Assembly: GCF_900157385.1 (NCBI RefSeq) | Contig: NZ_LT717701.1 | Location: 1,337,772-1,401,771 of the forward strand | Source of the DNA: Mycobacterium terramassiliense | GTDB taxonomy: Bacteria; Actinomycetota; Actinomycetes; Mycobacteriales; Mycobacteriaceae | DNA: 64,000 nucleotides | Reading direction: 5' to 3' | Part shown: one piece after another, positions 16,389 through 25,220 of the stretch | How the letters are laid out: the number at the start of each line of letters is the position of its first letter | Position numbering within the stretch: position 1 is the first letter of the stretch | Notes under the pieces: model-generated | Database searches by the model: none | What the model was told of the DNA's origin: nothing | The model's input: the letters and a program-made list of their open reading frames with translations, nothing else | Position numbers and translations under genes: made by a program

Positions 16389-17807
16389 TTAGGGGTGGTC
16401 GTGTGGTTCCAGTCCGAGCGGCAGCCCGCGCTCGCGCAGCCAGTCGTGGTGCTGTTTGCCTAGCGGAGTGATCGGTTTGGCGATGCCGTCCATGTCGTCG
16501 GTAATAGCACGGACATGCATGGTCGCTTCCAGCGCGGCGAATAGCGGGTTCATGATGAGGTTGTGCCGCGAGAAGAAAGCCAAGTCGTCCGGGACTGACA
16601 TGCGGCGAACGGGATGGTCAGGCGAGCGCAGATCTATCAGGCCGTGGATCGCTCGGGCTAGGGAGTCGGACGTAAATGCAACTGGTTGGGGCGCGAGAAA
16701 TTCGTACCCTATTTCTGCCATCAACTGGTATGTATCGTCGGCGGTCAGTGTGGAATCGGGGCCGAAGAAGCCCGTCTTGATCATCAAGGCGTGCATGTCG
16801 CACTTGCGTCCGTCGATTGCCGCACGAACCATCTCAACGAATGAGCGTCGCCGACGCTCAGGGATGACGGTGACGCATCCGAAGTCGACGAATCCAACCC
16901 GGCCGTCGGTACCGAAGCGGTAATTTCCGGGGTGAGGATCACCGTGTAAGAGGTTCGCATGCCGGTAGGAACCTCCGATGAATCTCCAAATCACTTCGGC
17001 CCATGCGTTTTTGACGCCTTGGGCGGCGGATTGAGCTGCGGCCCAGTCCAATCCGTCGAGAAAGGTCATGGTCAGCACTTGATTGCCGGAGGCCTCATCA
17101 ATTACCTCCGGTACCCGGATGAAGGGATGCCCCCGGTAAATCCTGTTGAAAGCTGTGATATTGGCAGCTTCTTGGCGGTAGTCGGTCTCTTCGGAGATCC
17201 GCGCCGCAATCTCGCGCGCGGTATCTCGTGGATTGGCCGGCAACGCGACACCCGATACTGACGCCGCGACTTGGAAGAACGTCGCTAGCAATTCGGCGTT
17301 GGCCAGGTCGCTGCGAATCGCATGGGCGACACCCGGGTATTGAATCTTGACCGCCACATCTCTGCCGTCATGCAGGACCGCGCGATGGACTTGCCCGATC
17401 GACGCGGCTGCCATCGGTTCGTTGGCGAATTCGGCGAAGAGGTCGTTGGGGTGGCGGCCTAGGTCCTCACTCAGGACCTTTTTGGCCAAAGCGGGTTCCA
17501 TGGGTGGCGCGTCTGCTTGCAGTTGAGCCAATGCCTTCTGATACGGAGAAAAGCCGCCGCTGCCAATGGAACTGCTGTCGAGCATTGACAACAGCTGACC
17601 CGCTTTCATCAGCACACCCTTGGATTGCCCAAGGAGTTCGGTGTAGCGCGCTGCGGCGCGTTCATGAAAACTCGCTACGGCGCCGACATCACCGGTCTTT
17701 TCCCGCATCGAGGCGACGATCGCCCCACCGGCAGCGCGGGCGGTGAACGCGGCCAAGGGCACGGTGCGGCGGACCCTGCCCCGAGGTACCGGATCCTGAC
17801 TGCCCAT
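16389..17807 (-). CDS. ABC1/AarF (UbiB-family) atypical kinase
   Basis: A 472-residue ABC1-family protein. It shows the KxGQ motif (LMKAGQLLSM), the alanine-rich loop AAASIGQVHRA, the nucleotide lysine in VAVKIQYPG, the catalytic HGDPHPGNYRF and the DFG in FVDFGCV. These proteins have weak ATPase activity and are linked to isoprenoid-quinone and lipid homeostasis. It diverges from the TetR gene at 17883 across a 75-nt AT-rich gap with an inverted repeat, so that regulator may control it. Confidence 0.9.
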   Translation of the reverse strand: MGSQDPVPRGRVRRTVPLAAFTARAAGGAIVASMREKTGDVGAVASFHERAAARYTELLGQSKGVLMKAGQLLSMLDSSSIGSGGFSPYQKALAQLQADAPPMEPALAKKVLSEDLGRHPNDLFAEFANEPMAAASIGQVHRAVLHDGRDVAVKIQYPGVAHAIRSDLANAELLATFFQVAASVSGVALPANPRDTAREIAARISEETDYRQEAANITAFNRIYRGHPFIRVPEVIDEASGNQVLTMTFLDGLDWAAAQSAAQGVKNAWAEVIWRFIGGSYRHANLLHGDPHPGNYRFGTDGRVGFVDFGCVTVIPERRRRSFVEMVRAAIDGRKCDMHALMIKTGFFGPDSTLTADDTYQLMAEIGYEFLAPQPVAFTSDSLARAIHGLIDLRSPDHPVRRMSVPDDLAFFSRHNLIMNPLFAALEATMHVRAITDDMDGIAKPITPLGKQHHDWLRERGLPLGLEPHDHP

Positions 17808-17852
17808 AAGTTCTGTTCCTAGCGGCGATGCATTCCACTCGCCACACTATCA

Positions 17853-17869
17853 ACTTGTGATGACCAAGT
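17853..17869. promoter_or_regulatory. Inverted repeat, candidate TetR operator
   Basis: ACTTG and CAAGT are separated by 7 bp in the short divergent promoter between the ABC1 kinase and TetR genes; an overlapping AAGT/ACTT pair lies at 17866-17877. The position fits an autoregulatory TetR site controlling both genes. The evidence is symmetry and location only. Confidence 0.4.
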
Positions 17870-17882
17870 ATACACTTAGGAA

Positions 17883-18488
17883 ATGCAAGTCAGCGATTTA
17901 CCCACACGAGAACGGCTCGTCATCGAGGGGATGCGGCTGTTCAGCGAGCAGGGCTACCAGGAGACCAGCGTCGCTCAAATCGAAGCCGCTGCGGGTTTGG
18001 CGCCTGGGTCGGGGGCGCTGTACCACCATTTCAAGTCAAAGGAAGCGCTACTCGATGCTGGCATCGACCGCCAGCTCGATCGTCGCAATGCCATGCGTGA
18101 CATCCGCGCTCTTTTCGCGGGCCTTGGAGACATGCGAAGTGAACTGACGATGCTAGGTCGATATGTGCTGGCTGTGCTCGACGAGGAGACACAGCTACTG
18201 CAGATCGCCTCGCGAGCTCCATCGGACCACTCGAAGGCCCGACTGACCAACGCCTACGCCGCTTTGTTCGAGGGTCTCTACACGGAATTGTCCGAATGGA
18301 TACAGGGCTGGGTGCCCGGGTTGAGCACACAGGGGGCAGCAACCGTCGGCGCGGTCGCGGTCAACGCCCTGCTCGGTAAGCGCGCAACGCGCACCCTATT
18401 CGGCGCTACCACAACAGATTTACCCGATGAGCAATATATCTCCGAGTGGACCGCCTTGATGGAGAACCGGATCGAATCGCTGCGCTAG
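17883..18488 (+). CDS. TetR-family transcriptional regulator
   Basis: A 201-residue TetR regulator. The N-terminal helix-turn-helix spans about residues 8-52 (RERLVIEGMRLFSEQGYQ, then ALYHHFKSKEALLDAG), followed by a helical ligand domain. It diverges from the ABC1 kinase gene and is followed 8 nt later by the orphan yrbE1A-like gene, so it may control both. The ligand is unknown, but lipid-related partners are plausible given the Mce-type permease. Confidence 0.92.
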   Translation: MQVSDLPTRERLVIEGMRLFSEQGYQETSVAQIEAAAGLAPGSGALYHHFKSKEALLDAGIDRQLDRRNAMRDIRALFAGLGDMRSELTMLGRYVLAVLDEETQLLQIASRAPSDHSKARLTNAYAALFEGLYTELSEWIQGWVPGLSTQGAATVGAVAVNALLGKRATRTLFGATTTDLPDEQYISEWTALMENRIESLR

Positions 18489-18496
18489 GAGCCCCC

Positions 18497-19297
18497 ATGG
18501 TAACGACCTCGGAAACGCTAGCCGGCTACCTACACGACCAATTGCAGGGGCCACTAGCGGCGCTGGGTGGATTCTTCCGGATGTGCGTCCTGACAGGGAA
18601 AGCGCTGTTCCGCTGGCCTTTCCAATGGCGCGAGTTCATCCTGCAGTGCTGGTTCATCATGCGGGTGGCGTTCCTGCCGACGATCATGGTGTCGATCCCG
18701 CTGACGGTTTTGCTGATCTTCACCCTCAACGTTCTGCTGGCGCAGTTCGGCGCGGCCGACCTGTCCGGCGCGGGCGCCGCCATCGGCGCGGTCACTCAGC
18801 TCGGGCCTCAAGTCACGGTGCTCGTGGTCGCGGGCGCTGGGTCGACGGCCATCTGCGCGGACCTCGGCGCCCGCACCATCCGCGAGGAGATCGACGCGAT
18901 GGAGGTGCTCGGCATCGACCCGATCCACCGGCTGGTGGTGCCCCGGGTGATCGCCGCGACCCTGGTCGCCACCTTCCTCAACGGCCTGGTGATCACCGTC
19001 GGCCTGGTGGGCGGCTACCTGTTCGGCGTGTACCTGCAGAACGTGTCGGGCGGGGCATATCTCGCCACCCTGACCACCATCACCGGCCTGCCCGAGGTCA
19101 TCATCGCCACGGTCAAGGCCGCGATCTTCGGCCTGATCGCCGGGCTGGTCGGCTGCTTCCGCGGGCTGACCGTGCGCGGCGGCTCCAAGGGACTGGGCAC
19201 CGCCGTCAACGAAACCGTGGTGCTCTGCGTTGTCGCCCTGTTTGCGGTCAATGTGGTGCTCACCAGCATCGGGGCGCGTTACGGGACCGGGCACTAG
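18497..19297 (+). CDS. MlaE/YrbE1A-type Mce permease, orphan paralogue
   Basis: A 266-residue MlaE-family permease with several membrane segments (for example at about 50-75, 100-120, 155-185 and 230-255). The EExDAMxVLGIDP loop is intact (REEIDAMEVLGIDP). It closely resembles mycobacterial YrbE1A over its whole length as I recall that protein. ATG 18497 follows the TetR stop by 8 nt with AGGAG upstream. Mce importers need YrbEA plus YrbEB and six Mce proteins; none follows here, since the next gene is on the other strand 36 nt away. Confidence 0.92.
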   Translation: MVTTSETLAGYLHDQLQGPLAALGGFFRMCVLTGKALFRWPFQWREFILQCWFIMRVAFLPTIMVSIPLTVLLIFTLNVLLAQFGAADLSGAGAAIGAVTQLGPQVTVLVVAGAGSTAICADLGARTIREEIDAMEVLGIDPIHRLVVPRVIAATLVATFLNGLVITVGLVGGYLFGVYLQNVSGGAYLATLTTITGLPEVIIATVKAAIFGLIAGLVGCFRGLTVRGGSKGLGTAVNETVVLCVVALFAVNVVLTSIGARYGTGH

Positions 19298-19332
19298 ACA
19301 AACGCCAACTCGAAGCGGTGATCTATATGGAA

Positions 19333-20949
19333 CTAGTCTAGATCGACCGACTTTCCGGTCGCCGCCGCATGCCCCGCCCGGTAGCCGAAAACCATTGCCG
19401 GGCCGATCGTTCCGCCGGCGCCGCCGTAGGCCCGCCCGGTCACGCCGGCCATCGCGTTGCCCGCGGCGAACAGGCCCGGTATCGGTTCCCCGCTGACGTG
19501 CAGGACGCGGCCGTCGGGATCGGTGCGCGGTCCGCCTTTGGTGCCCATGGAGCCGATGCACACGGGCACCGCGTAGAAGGGGGCGGTGTCGATCGGGCCG
19601 AGGGTCTTCCCGGCCAGGGTGGTGGCGGTGTCGTCGCCCCAGTAGCCGTCGTAGGCGCTGGAACCGCGCCCGAAGTCGGGGTCGGCGCCGGCGGCCACCT
19701 GGCGGTTCCACTGCGCAACGGTGCGGGCCAGACCGTCGGCGTCGATGCCTGTCTTGGCGGCCAACTCGGCCAGGTCCGCCGACTCGCAGAACCAATCCGG
19801 TGCGGGCTGTCCAGGCTCGATGCCCAGAAATCCGTAGCGCTGCAAGTGAACCGAATCGAAGACCATCCAGGCGCGGTCGTTGACGTAGCCCCCGCGAGGG
19901 TCCAGATACTGGAAGGCACCGGCCATCGAGTTGTAGTCGCATGCCTCGTTGACGAAGCGCCTCCCGGCGCGGTTGACGATGATGCTGCGTGGGCGTGTCC
20001 GTTCCAGCCGGACGCTGCGGCTGCGAGGCTTGCCTTCGATGGTGTCGCCGGGGATCTGCACGATCGGCACCCACCACGCTTCGCCCATGTTGGCCAGGTC
20101 CGCGCCGTGTGCCATCGCCATGCGCAGGCCGTCGCCGGTGTTGTACGGCGGGGAGACCGCGCCGTGCATGGGGCCGCGCAGAAAGGCTTGTGCCAGAGCG
20201 GGATCCCATTCGAAGCCGCCGGTGCCGAGGATGACGCCGCGGCGGGCCCGCACGCTCACGGTGTTGCCCGACAGTTCGACCCGTACCCCGGTGATCTCCC
20301 CGGCCTCGGCGATGAGTTCTTCGGCCCGGGCGTTCACCCGCGGTGTCACGCCGGCGTCCAGCAGACCCCTGAGCAGGCCCGCGATCAGGGCGGTGCCGGC
20401 CACGCACAGGTGGCCGGTGCGTTCGTCGATCGCCGCGTGCAGGCGGGCCCTGGTCTCGGCGTCGAAACCGACGTTGGACCAGTCGGCCGGAAACGAGGTG
20501 ATCCGCGTCGCCCATTCGCCCAACTCGGTGAGGTCAAAGGGAACCGGGCTCTGCGACCGGCCCCCGGTGGGGCGCCCGCCCGGCAGCTCCGGCTGGTAGT
20601 CGGGGAAGCCCGTCGCGATCTCGAAGCGCACGCCGCTGTGGGCCTCGACAAACTCGAGCATCGCCGCACCGGTGCGCACGAAGGTCTCCACCAGTGCGTC
20701 GTCCATCGAACCGAGGGACTGTGCGCGCAGGTAGCGCAGGGCGTCCGCGACCGTCAATTCCCCGTCGGGAGAACGGTTGTGGGCCGGGATCCAGGCGATG
20801 CCGCCCGACACGGCGGTGGTCCCACCGACGGTCGGGGCCTTCTCGAAGACCTCCACCGAGGCGCCCGCGACCGCCGCGGTCAGTGCCGCCGTGAGTGCGG
20901 CGGCGCCGCTGCCCAGCACGACGACGTCGACTTCATGGTCCCAAGACAT
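19333..20949 (-). CDS. KstD-like FAD-dependent dehydrogenase
   Basis: A 538-residue flavoprotein of the fumarate reductase/3-ketosteroid dehydrogenase family. The N-terminal FAD site is VVVLGSGAAALTAALTAA with GGTTAVSGGIAWIP after it, and the C-terminal FAD segment is AGNAMAGVTGRAYGGAGGTIGPA. Such enzymes desaturate cyclic ketones or oxidise related rings. It precedes the IclR gene on the same strand by 26 nt and lies opposite the mhp-type operon. A second flavoprotein of this family is encoded inside that operon at 25217. Confidence 0.88.
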   Translation of the reverse strand: MSWDHEVDVVVLGSGAAALTAALTAAVAGASVEVFEKAPTVGGTTAVSGGIAWIPAHNRSPDGELTVADALRYLRAQSLGSMDDALVETFVRTGAAMLEFVEAHSGVRFEIATGFPDYQPELPGGRPTGGRSQSPVPFDLTELGEWATRITSFPADWSNVGFDAETRARLHAAIDERTGHLCVAGTALIAGLLRGLLDAGVTPRVNARAEELIAEAGEITGVRVELSGNTVSVRARRGVILGTGGFEWDPALAQAFLRGPMHGAVSPPYNTGDGLRMAMAHGADLANMGEAWWVPIVQIPGDTIEGKPRSRSVRLERTRPRSIIVNRAGRRFVNEACDYNSMAGAFQYLDPRGGYVNDRAWMVFDSVHLQRYGFLGIEPGQPAPDWFCESADLAELAAKTGIDADGLARTVAQWNRQVAAGADPDFGRGSSAYDGYWGDDTATTLAGKTLGPIDTAPFYAVPVCIGSMGTKGGPRTDPDGRVLHVSGEPIPGLFAAGNAMAGVTGRAYGGAGGTIGPAMVFGYRAGHAAATGKSVDLD

Positions 20950-20975
20950 CGACTGCGATCCCTTCAGCTCGGTGG

Positions 20976-21653
20976 CTAACTCAGTAGCTCGGACAACTGC
21001 TTTGCGGCCCTGACGACCGCGTCCCTGCCGCGCAACACGACGTCTTCCCGGTGCGAGATGAGGTTGATGCAGGTGGGCGGTGACGGCGCTTGGCGGCGGA
21101 CCGCCACGGCCAGGCCGTAGGTGTTCGGTTCGATCTCCCCGTGCGTCATCACCCAGCCACGCTCGCGGGTGCGCGCGACGAGCTCCCGTTCCCCCGGCCG
21201 CGGCGGCATGCTCGCGAGCAAGGCGATGCCGGCCGCGCCGCGGTCGAGCGGATACCGGCTGCCCTCGTGAAAGGAAAGTTGGTAGGCGACATGGCTGGGC
21301 ACGATCACCGCGATCGCCACCTGCTGGTCGCCTTCGGCGATGAGCAATGACACGGTGGTGCCGAGTTCGTCGGCGAGCGCGCGCAGCGTCGGCAGGCTGA
21401 GTTGCCGCACGTTGCGGTCGAACGACGCGCCCAACACTGCGAGCCCGGCCCCGGGACGATAGCGCCCGTCTTCGCCCTTGGCCACGAGCCGGAATTGGGC
21501 GAGTGTCGAGAGCAATCGGTAGGCGATGGTGCGGTGCACACCGATCTGGTCGGCGAGCTGTTGCACGGTCAATCCGCTGGGGGCATCGGCCACCATCTGC
21601 AGCGCGGTGAGTCCCCGGGCCAACGTCTGAGAACCCGCTCCAGAACCCGTCAT
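20976..21653 (-). CDS. IclR-family transcriptional regulator
   Basis: A 225-residue IclR regulator. The winged helix lies at about residues 8-70 (LARGLTALQMVADAPSGL, then VHRTIAYRLLSTLAQF) and the effector domain follows. It diverges from the aromatic operon starting at 21780 and is co-oriented with the KstD-like gene. In E. coli the mhp operon for phenylpropionate is controlled by the IclR-family activator MhpR, so control of the neighbouring mhpAB operon is a natural inference. A 24-bp palindrome lies in the shared promoter. Confidence 0.93.
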   Translation of the reverse strand: MTGSGAGSQTLARGLTALQMVADAPSGLTVQQLADQIGVHRTIAYRLLSTLAQFRLVAKGEDGRYRPGAGLAVLGASFDRNVRQLSLPTLRALADELGTTVSLLIAEGDQQVAIAVIVPSHVAYQLSFHEGSRYPLDRGAAGIALLASMPPRPGERELVARTRERGWVMTHGEIEPNTYGLAVAVRRQAPSPPTCINLISHREDVVLRGRDAVVRAAKQLSELLS

Positions 21654-21692
21654 GGCCTTGACAGACCTGGGCGCGAGAGCGAAGCTCTATAT

Positions 21693-21716
21693 ATATCGCA
21701 CATCAGTGTGCGATAT
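21693..21716. promoter_or_regulatory. 24-bp palindrome, probable IclR operator
   Basis: Perfect 10-bp arms (ATATCGCACA and TGTGCGATAT) flank a 4-bp centre (TCAG). The element lies between the IclR gene (start 21653) and the operon start at 21780. It is the longest perfect operator-like dyad in the window and the obvious candidate for IclR binding. Confidence 0.75.
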
Positions 21717-21779
21717 TAGCACACCGGCTCAGCCGAAATCGAGAAAAAGATTTGCACCGTTCGAGGCCAGAGAGGAACC

Positions 21780-22643
21780 GTGGCGGAGTTCGAGAGCGTC
21801 TGGAGCGATCTACAGGGCGTTGCGTTTGAGCAGGGCTACCTCGAGGCAGGGGGAGTGCGGACTCGGTATCTGCGCGCGGGCGATCCCGGCAAGCCCGTGC
21901 TGGTGCTGCTGCACGGATCGGGCGGCCACGCCGAAGCCTACGTTCGCAACCTGGCGGCGCACGGCGAGCATTTCTGGACCTGGTCGATCGACATGCTCGG
22001 CCACGGCTACACCGACAAGCCCGGCCACCCGCTCGAGGTTCGCCACTACGTCGAGCACCTCATGGCCGTGCTGCGCACCATCGGTGTCGATCGCGCCTGC
22101 GTGAGCGGCGAATCGCTCGGGGGCTGGGTGGCCGCGCGCGCCGCGGTCGACCATCCCGACGTGGTCGACCGGCTCGTCCTCAACACCGCCGGCGGGTCCC
22201 AGGCCGATCCGGTGGTGATGCAGCGGATCATCACACTGTCGATGGCCGCCGCCGAGAACCCGACCTGGGAGACGGTGCAGGCGCGGATCAAATGGCTGAT
22301 GGCCGACAAGTCCAAGGACTACGACGATCTGGTCGCCAGCCGCCAACGCGTGTACCGCCAACCGCGGTTCGTCGAGGCCATGCGCGACATTATGGCGTTG
22401 CAGGATCCCGAGATTCGCGCACGCAACCTGCTGGGGCCGGAGGAATACGGCGCCATCATCGCCCCGACGCTGGTGCTGTGGACGAGCGACGATCCGACCG
22501 CCGACGTGACCGAGGGCCGCCGCATCGCCTCGATGATCCCCCATGCGCGCTTCGAGGTGATGCCCGGCTGCGGCCACTGGCCGCAGTACGAGGACGCCAA
22601 GACCTTCAACCGGCTGCATCTCGATTTCCTGCTGGGACGGTGA
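21780..22643 (+). CDS. Alpha/beta hydrolase, MhpC-like C-C hydrolase candidate
   Basis: A 287-residue alpha/beta hydrolase starting at GTG 21780 after GAGGAAC. It shows the oxyanion motif HGSGGHAEAY (about residues 42-51), the nucleophile elbow GESLGG and the catalytic His in GCGHWPQYEDAKTF, the last closely echoing the end of MhpC. It is the first gene of the operon and overlaps mhpA at a TGATG junction. It probably hydrolyses the meta-cleavage product formed by the MhpB-type dioxygenase; the hydrolase at 30116 is the competing candidate. Confidence 0.85.
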   Translation: MAEFESVWSDLQGVAFEQGYLEAGGVRTRYLRAGDPGKPVLVLLHGSGGHAEAYVRNLAAHGEHFWTWSIDMLGHGYTDKPGHPLEVRHYVEHLMAVLRTIGVDRACVSGESLGGWVAARAAVDHPDVVDRLVLNTAGGSQADPVVMQRIITLSMAAAENPTWETVQARIKWLMADKSKDYDDLVASRQRVYRQPRFVEAMRDIMALQDPEIRARNLLGPEEYGAIIAPTLVLWTSDDPTADVTEGRRIASMIPHARFEVMPGCGHWPQYEDAKTFNRLHLDFLLGR

Positions 22644-24355
22644 TGGGCGCCAAGGGGCAGAAGACACCGGAAACCGACGTCGACGTGGTGGTCGTCGGCG
22701 CGGGGCCGGTGGGCCTTACCCTCGCGAACATCCTTGGCCTGCAGGGAGTCCGGACGCTCGTCATCGACGAACGCGACAGCCTGATCGACTACCCCCGCGG
22801 GGTCGGGCTGGATGACGAGGCGTTGCGCACTTTTCAGTCGATCGGGCTGGTCGACCGGATCCTGCCGCACACCGTGCCCAACCAGATCTTGCGTTTCGTC
22901 GACGGCAAGCGTCGCGTGCTGGCCGAAATGGCGCCACCCGATGCGCGTTTCGGCTGGCCCAAGCGCAATGGCTTCGTGCAGCCGCTCGTCGACGCCGAAT
23001 TGCTGCGCGGCCTGGACAGATTCGACCACGTCGAGGTGCGGTGGAACCGGCCGATGACCTCGTGCGTACAAACCGACGACGCGGTGCGCGTCGAATGCGG
23101 CACCGAGTGCGATGCCGCCAGCGTGCGGGCGCGCTACGTCGTCGGATGCGACGGCGGGCGCAGCATGACCCGCCGGATGATGGGGGTGTCCTTCGACGGG
23201 ACGACTTCGTCGACGCGGTGGCTGGTCGTCGACATCGCCAACGACCCGCTGGGCCACCCGAACAGTGAGGTCGGTGCCGACCCGGAACGGCCGTACGCCT
23301 CGATCTCGATCGCGCACGGAATTCGCCGCTTCGAGTTCATGATTCACGCCGACGAAACCGATGAACAGGCCGAAGACCCGGCGTTCCTGACGCGCATGCT
23401 GGCGCGGATGGTGCCGCACCCCGACCGGGTCGACGTGATCCGGCGGCGCGTCTACACCCATCACTCGCGGATCGCCGGCGCGTTCCGCAGTGGCCGGCTG
23501 TTGCTGGCGGGCGACGCCGCCCACCTGATGCCGGTATGGCAGGGACAGGGTTACAACAGCGGGATCCGGGATGCGGCCAACCTGGGCTGGAAGCTCGCGG
23601 CGGTGGTGACCGGGAGCGCCGAGGACCGGTTGTTGGACACCTACGACATCGAGCGGCGCAAGCATGCTCGGGCGATGATCGACCTCTCCACGATGGTGGG
23701 CCGGGTGATTTCGCCAACCGACCGCAGGATCGCCACCGCCCGGGACCTCCTCGTGCGGTCGGCGTCAATTGTGCCCTCCCTCAAGCGGTATGTGCTGGAG
23801 ATGCGGTTCAAGCCGATGCCCCGCTACGAGCAGGGTGCCGTCGTGCACCCCTCCCCGAGCCGGGCCGACTCCCCGGTGGGCACCCTTTTCGTCCAACCCC
23901 GGGTGGATACCCGCACCGAGCAGGACGTGCTGTTGGACGACGTGCTGGGCGACTGGTTCGCCGTGCTGTGCTGGAACAACAACCCGCGCAAGATACTCGG
24001 CGACACGGCGTTCGCGAAGTGGAAAGCCCTGGGCGCGCGCTTCGTTGCGCTGCGGCCCGTGACGCAGCTGCATTGGACCGGCCACGACGATCCCGATGTC
24101 GTGGTGGTCGGCGATCGGGGTGGCGCTGTCAAATCCTGGTTCGACACGCATCAGGAATCGGTGCTGTTCCTGCGGCCCGATCGGTGCATCGCCGGCGCCT
24201 GCATCGCTCAGCTCGCGCCCGAGCTGAGCGCCGCACTGCTGGACACCCTGGCCCTCACACCGGGAGGGGGTGATCTGAACAGTGACACTGGCTCTGTGCT
24301 GTATGTCGCACAGCCCGCTCCTGAATCTTCCGGGGCCGTCGCGGGACCTGCTTGA
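22643..24355 (+). CDS. mhpA: 3-(3-hydroxyphenyl)propionate hydroxylase-type FAD monooxygenase
   Basis: A 570-residue class A flavoprotein monooxygenase that ortho-hydroxylates a phenol. The FAD fold GAGPVGLTLANILGLQG is near the N-terminus, DYPRGVGLDDEALR follows, the DG motif is in GCDGGRSMTRR, and GDAAHLMPVWQGQGYNSG binds FAD later. Stretches such as RRFEFM, RQRVYTH-like and LEMRFKPMP match E. coli MhpA from memory. ATG 22643 overlaps the previous TGA by one base, and the 3' end overlaps mhpB by 74 nt. The natural substrate may differ from phenylpropionate. Confidence 0.92.
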   Translation: MGAKGQKTPETDVDVVVVGAGPVGLTLANILGLQGVRTLVIDERDSLIDYPRGVGLDDEALRTFQSIGLVDRILPHTVPNQILRFVDGKRRVLAEMAPPDARFGWPKRNGFVQPLVDAELLRGLDRFDHVEVRWNRPMTSCVQTDDAVRVECGTECDAASVRARYVVGCDGGRSMTRRMMGVSFDGTTSSTRWLVVDIANDPLGHPNSEVGADPERPYASISIAHGIRRFEFMIHADETDEQAEDPAFLTRMLARMVPHPDRVDVIRRRVYTHHSRIAGAFRSGRLLLAGDAAHLMPVWQGQGYNSGIRDAANLGWKLAAVVTGSAEDRLLDTYDIERRKHARAMIDLSTMVGRVISPTDRRIATARDLLVRSASIVPSLKRYVLEMRFKPMPRYEQGAVVHPSPSRADSPVGTLFVQPRVDTRTEQDVLLDDVLGDWFAVLCWNNNPRKILGDTAFAKWKALGARFVALRPVTQLHWTGHDDPDVVVVGDRGGAVKSWFDTHQESVLFLRPDRCIAGACIAQLAPELSAALLDTLALTPGGGDLNSDTGSVLYVAQPAPESSGAVAGPA

Positions 24356-25220
24356 CGACATCGAAGGCGCAATCGCACAGGCGCGAGAATTCGTCGAGGA
24401 TTACGATCCCGAACTGGTCGTCATCTTCTCCCCGGACCATTACAACGGGTTCTTCTACAAGGTGATGCCGCCATTCTGTATCGGGTTGCGCGCCAACGGA
24501 GTTGGCGATTACGGTACCCACGCCGGACCGCTCGATGTTCCGGAGGGGCTGGCGGGAGACTGCGCGAAGGCCATCCTCGACGCCGGCGTCGACATCGCGG
24601 TGTCGGCCGGCATGGACGTCGACCACGGCACCGTGCAGCCGCTGGAGAAGCTGTTCGGCGACGCGACCGCGCGCCCGGTGATCCCGATCTTCATCAACGC
24701 CATCGCGGTGCCACTGGGGCCGTTGCATCGCTGCCGCGCGCTGGGTTCCGCCGTCGGCGCCTACCTGGCCACCCTGGACAAGCGGGTGTTGGTGCTGGGC
24801 TCCGGTGGGCTTTCCCACAGCCCGCCGGTGCCGACGCTCGCGACCGCGCCCCCAGCGGTGCTCGAGCGGATTGTGGACGGCCGGCCCATGACCCACGAGC
24901 AGCGGCAAGCCCGGCAGGCGGCCGTGATCGAAGCGGCCAAAGACTTCGCCGGCGGCCACAGTGACCTGCAGCCACTGAACCCGGCGTGGGACCACCGCTT
25001 GCTCGAAATCATCGACGACGGAAACCTCGCCGATCTCGACGGGTGGTCGAACTCGTTCGTCGCCTACGAAGGCGGATCCTCGGCACACGAAATCAGGACG
25101 TGGGTTGCGGCTTTCGCGGCGCTTCAGACAGCCGGGGCCTACCAGACCACCGTCCGTTACTACAAACCGGCAGCCGAACTGATCGCGGGCTTCGCCATCC
25201 GAACGGCGGTGCCGAAATGA
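24282..25220 (+). CDS. mhpB: 2,3-dihydroxyphenylpropionate 1,2-dioxygenase-type enzyme
   Basis: A 312-residue LigB-type extradiol dioxygenase that cleaves a catechol ring next to the diol using Fe(II). It begins at GTG 24282 after GGGAGGGGG. The segments MSHSPLL, FSPDHYNGFFYKVMPPF, DVDHGTVQPL and GSGGLSHSPPVP match MhpB, including the two catalytic histidines (in DVDHG and GLSH). The length equals that of E. coli MhpB (314). Translation is coupled to mhpA by the long overlap and to the next gene by ATGA. This pair fixes aromatic ring cleavage as a function of the operon. Confidence 0.95.
   Translation: MTLALCCMSHSPLLNLPGPSRDLLDDIEGAIAQAREFVEDYDPELVVIFSPDHYNGFFYKVMPPFCIGLRANGVGDYGTHAGPLDVPEGLAGDCAKAILDAGVDIAVSAGMDVDHGTVQPLEKLFGDATARPVIPIFINAIAVPLGPLHRCRALGSAVGAYLATLDKRVLVLGSGGLSHSPPVPTLATAPPAVLERIVDGRPMTHEQRQARQAAVIEAAKDFAGGHSDLQPLNPAWDHRLLEIIDDGNLADLDGWSNSFVAYEGGSSAHEIRTWVAAFAALQTAGAYQTTVRYYKPAAELIAGFAIRTAVPK

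Noticed and set aside
17853..17877. Possible KstR-type site before the TetR at 17883
   Set aside because: The KstR consensus AAC-N2-GTT core is not present; the dyad is ACTTG-N7-CAAGT, so only a local TetR site is proposed.
18554..20515. A 653-codon minus-strand frame across yrbE and the flavoprotein gene
   Set aside because: It crosses two real genes in the wrong frame and shows only low-complexity Arg/Gly-rich sequence without motifs.
24986..25216. An upstream in-frame extension of the KstD-like gene
   Set aside because: It lies within mhpB, has no ribosome site, and the FAD motif begins properly after ATG 25217, which overlaps the mhpB stop.
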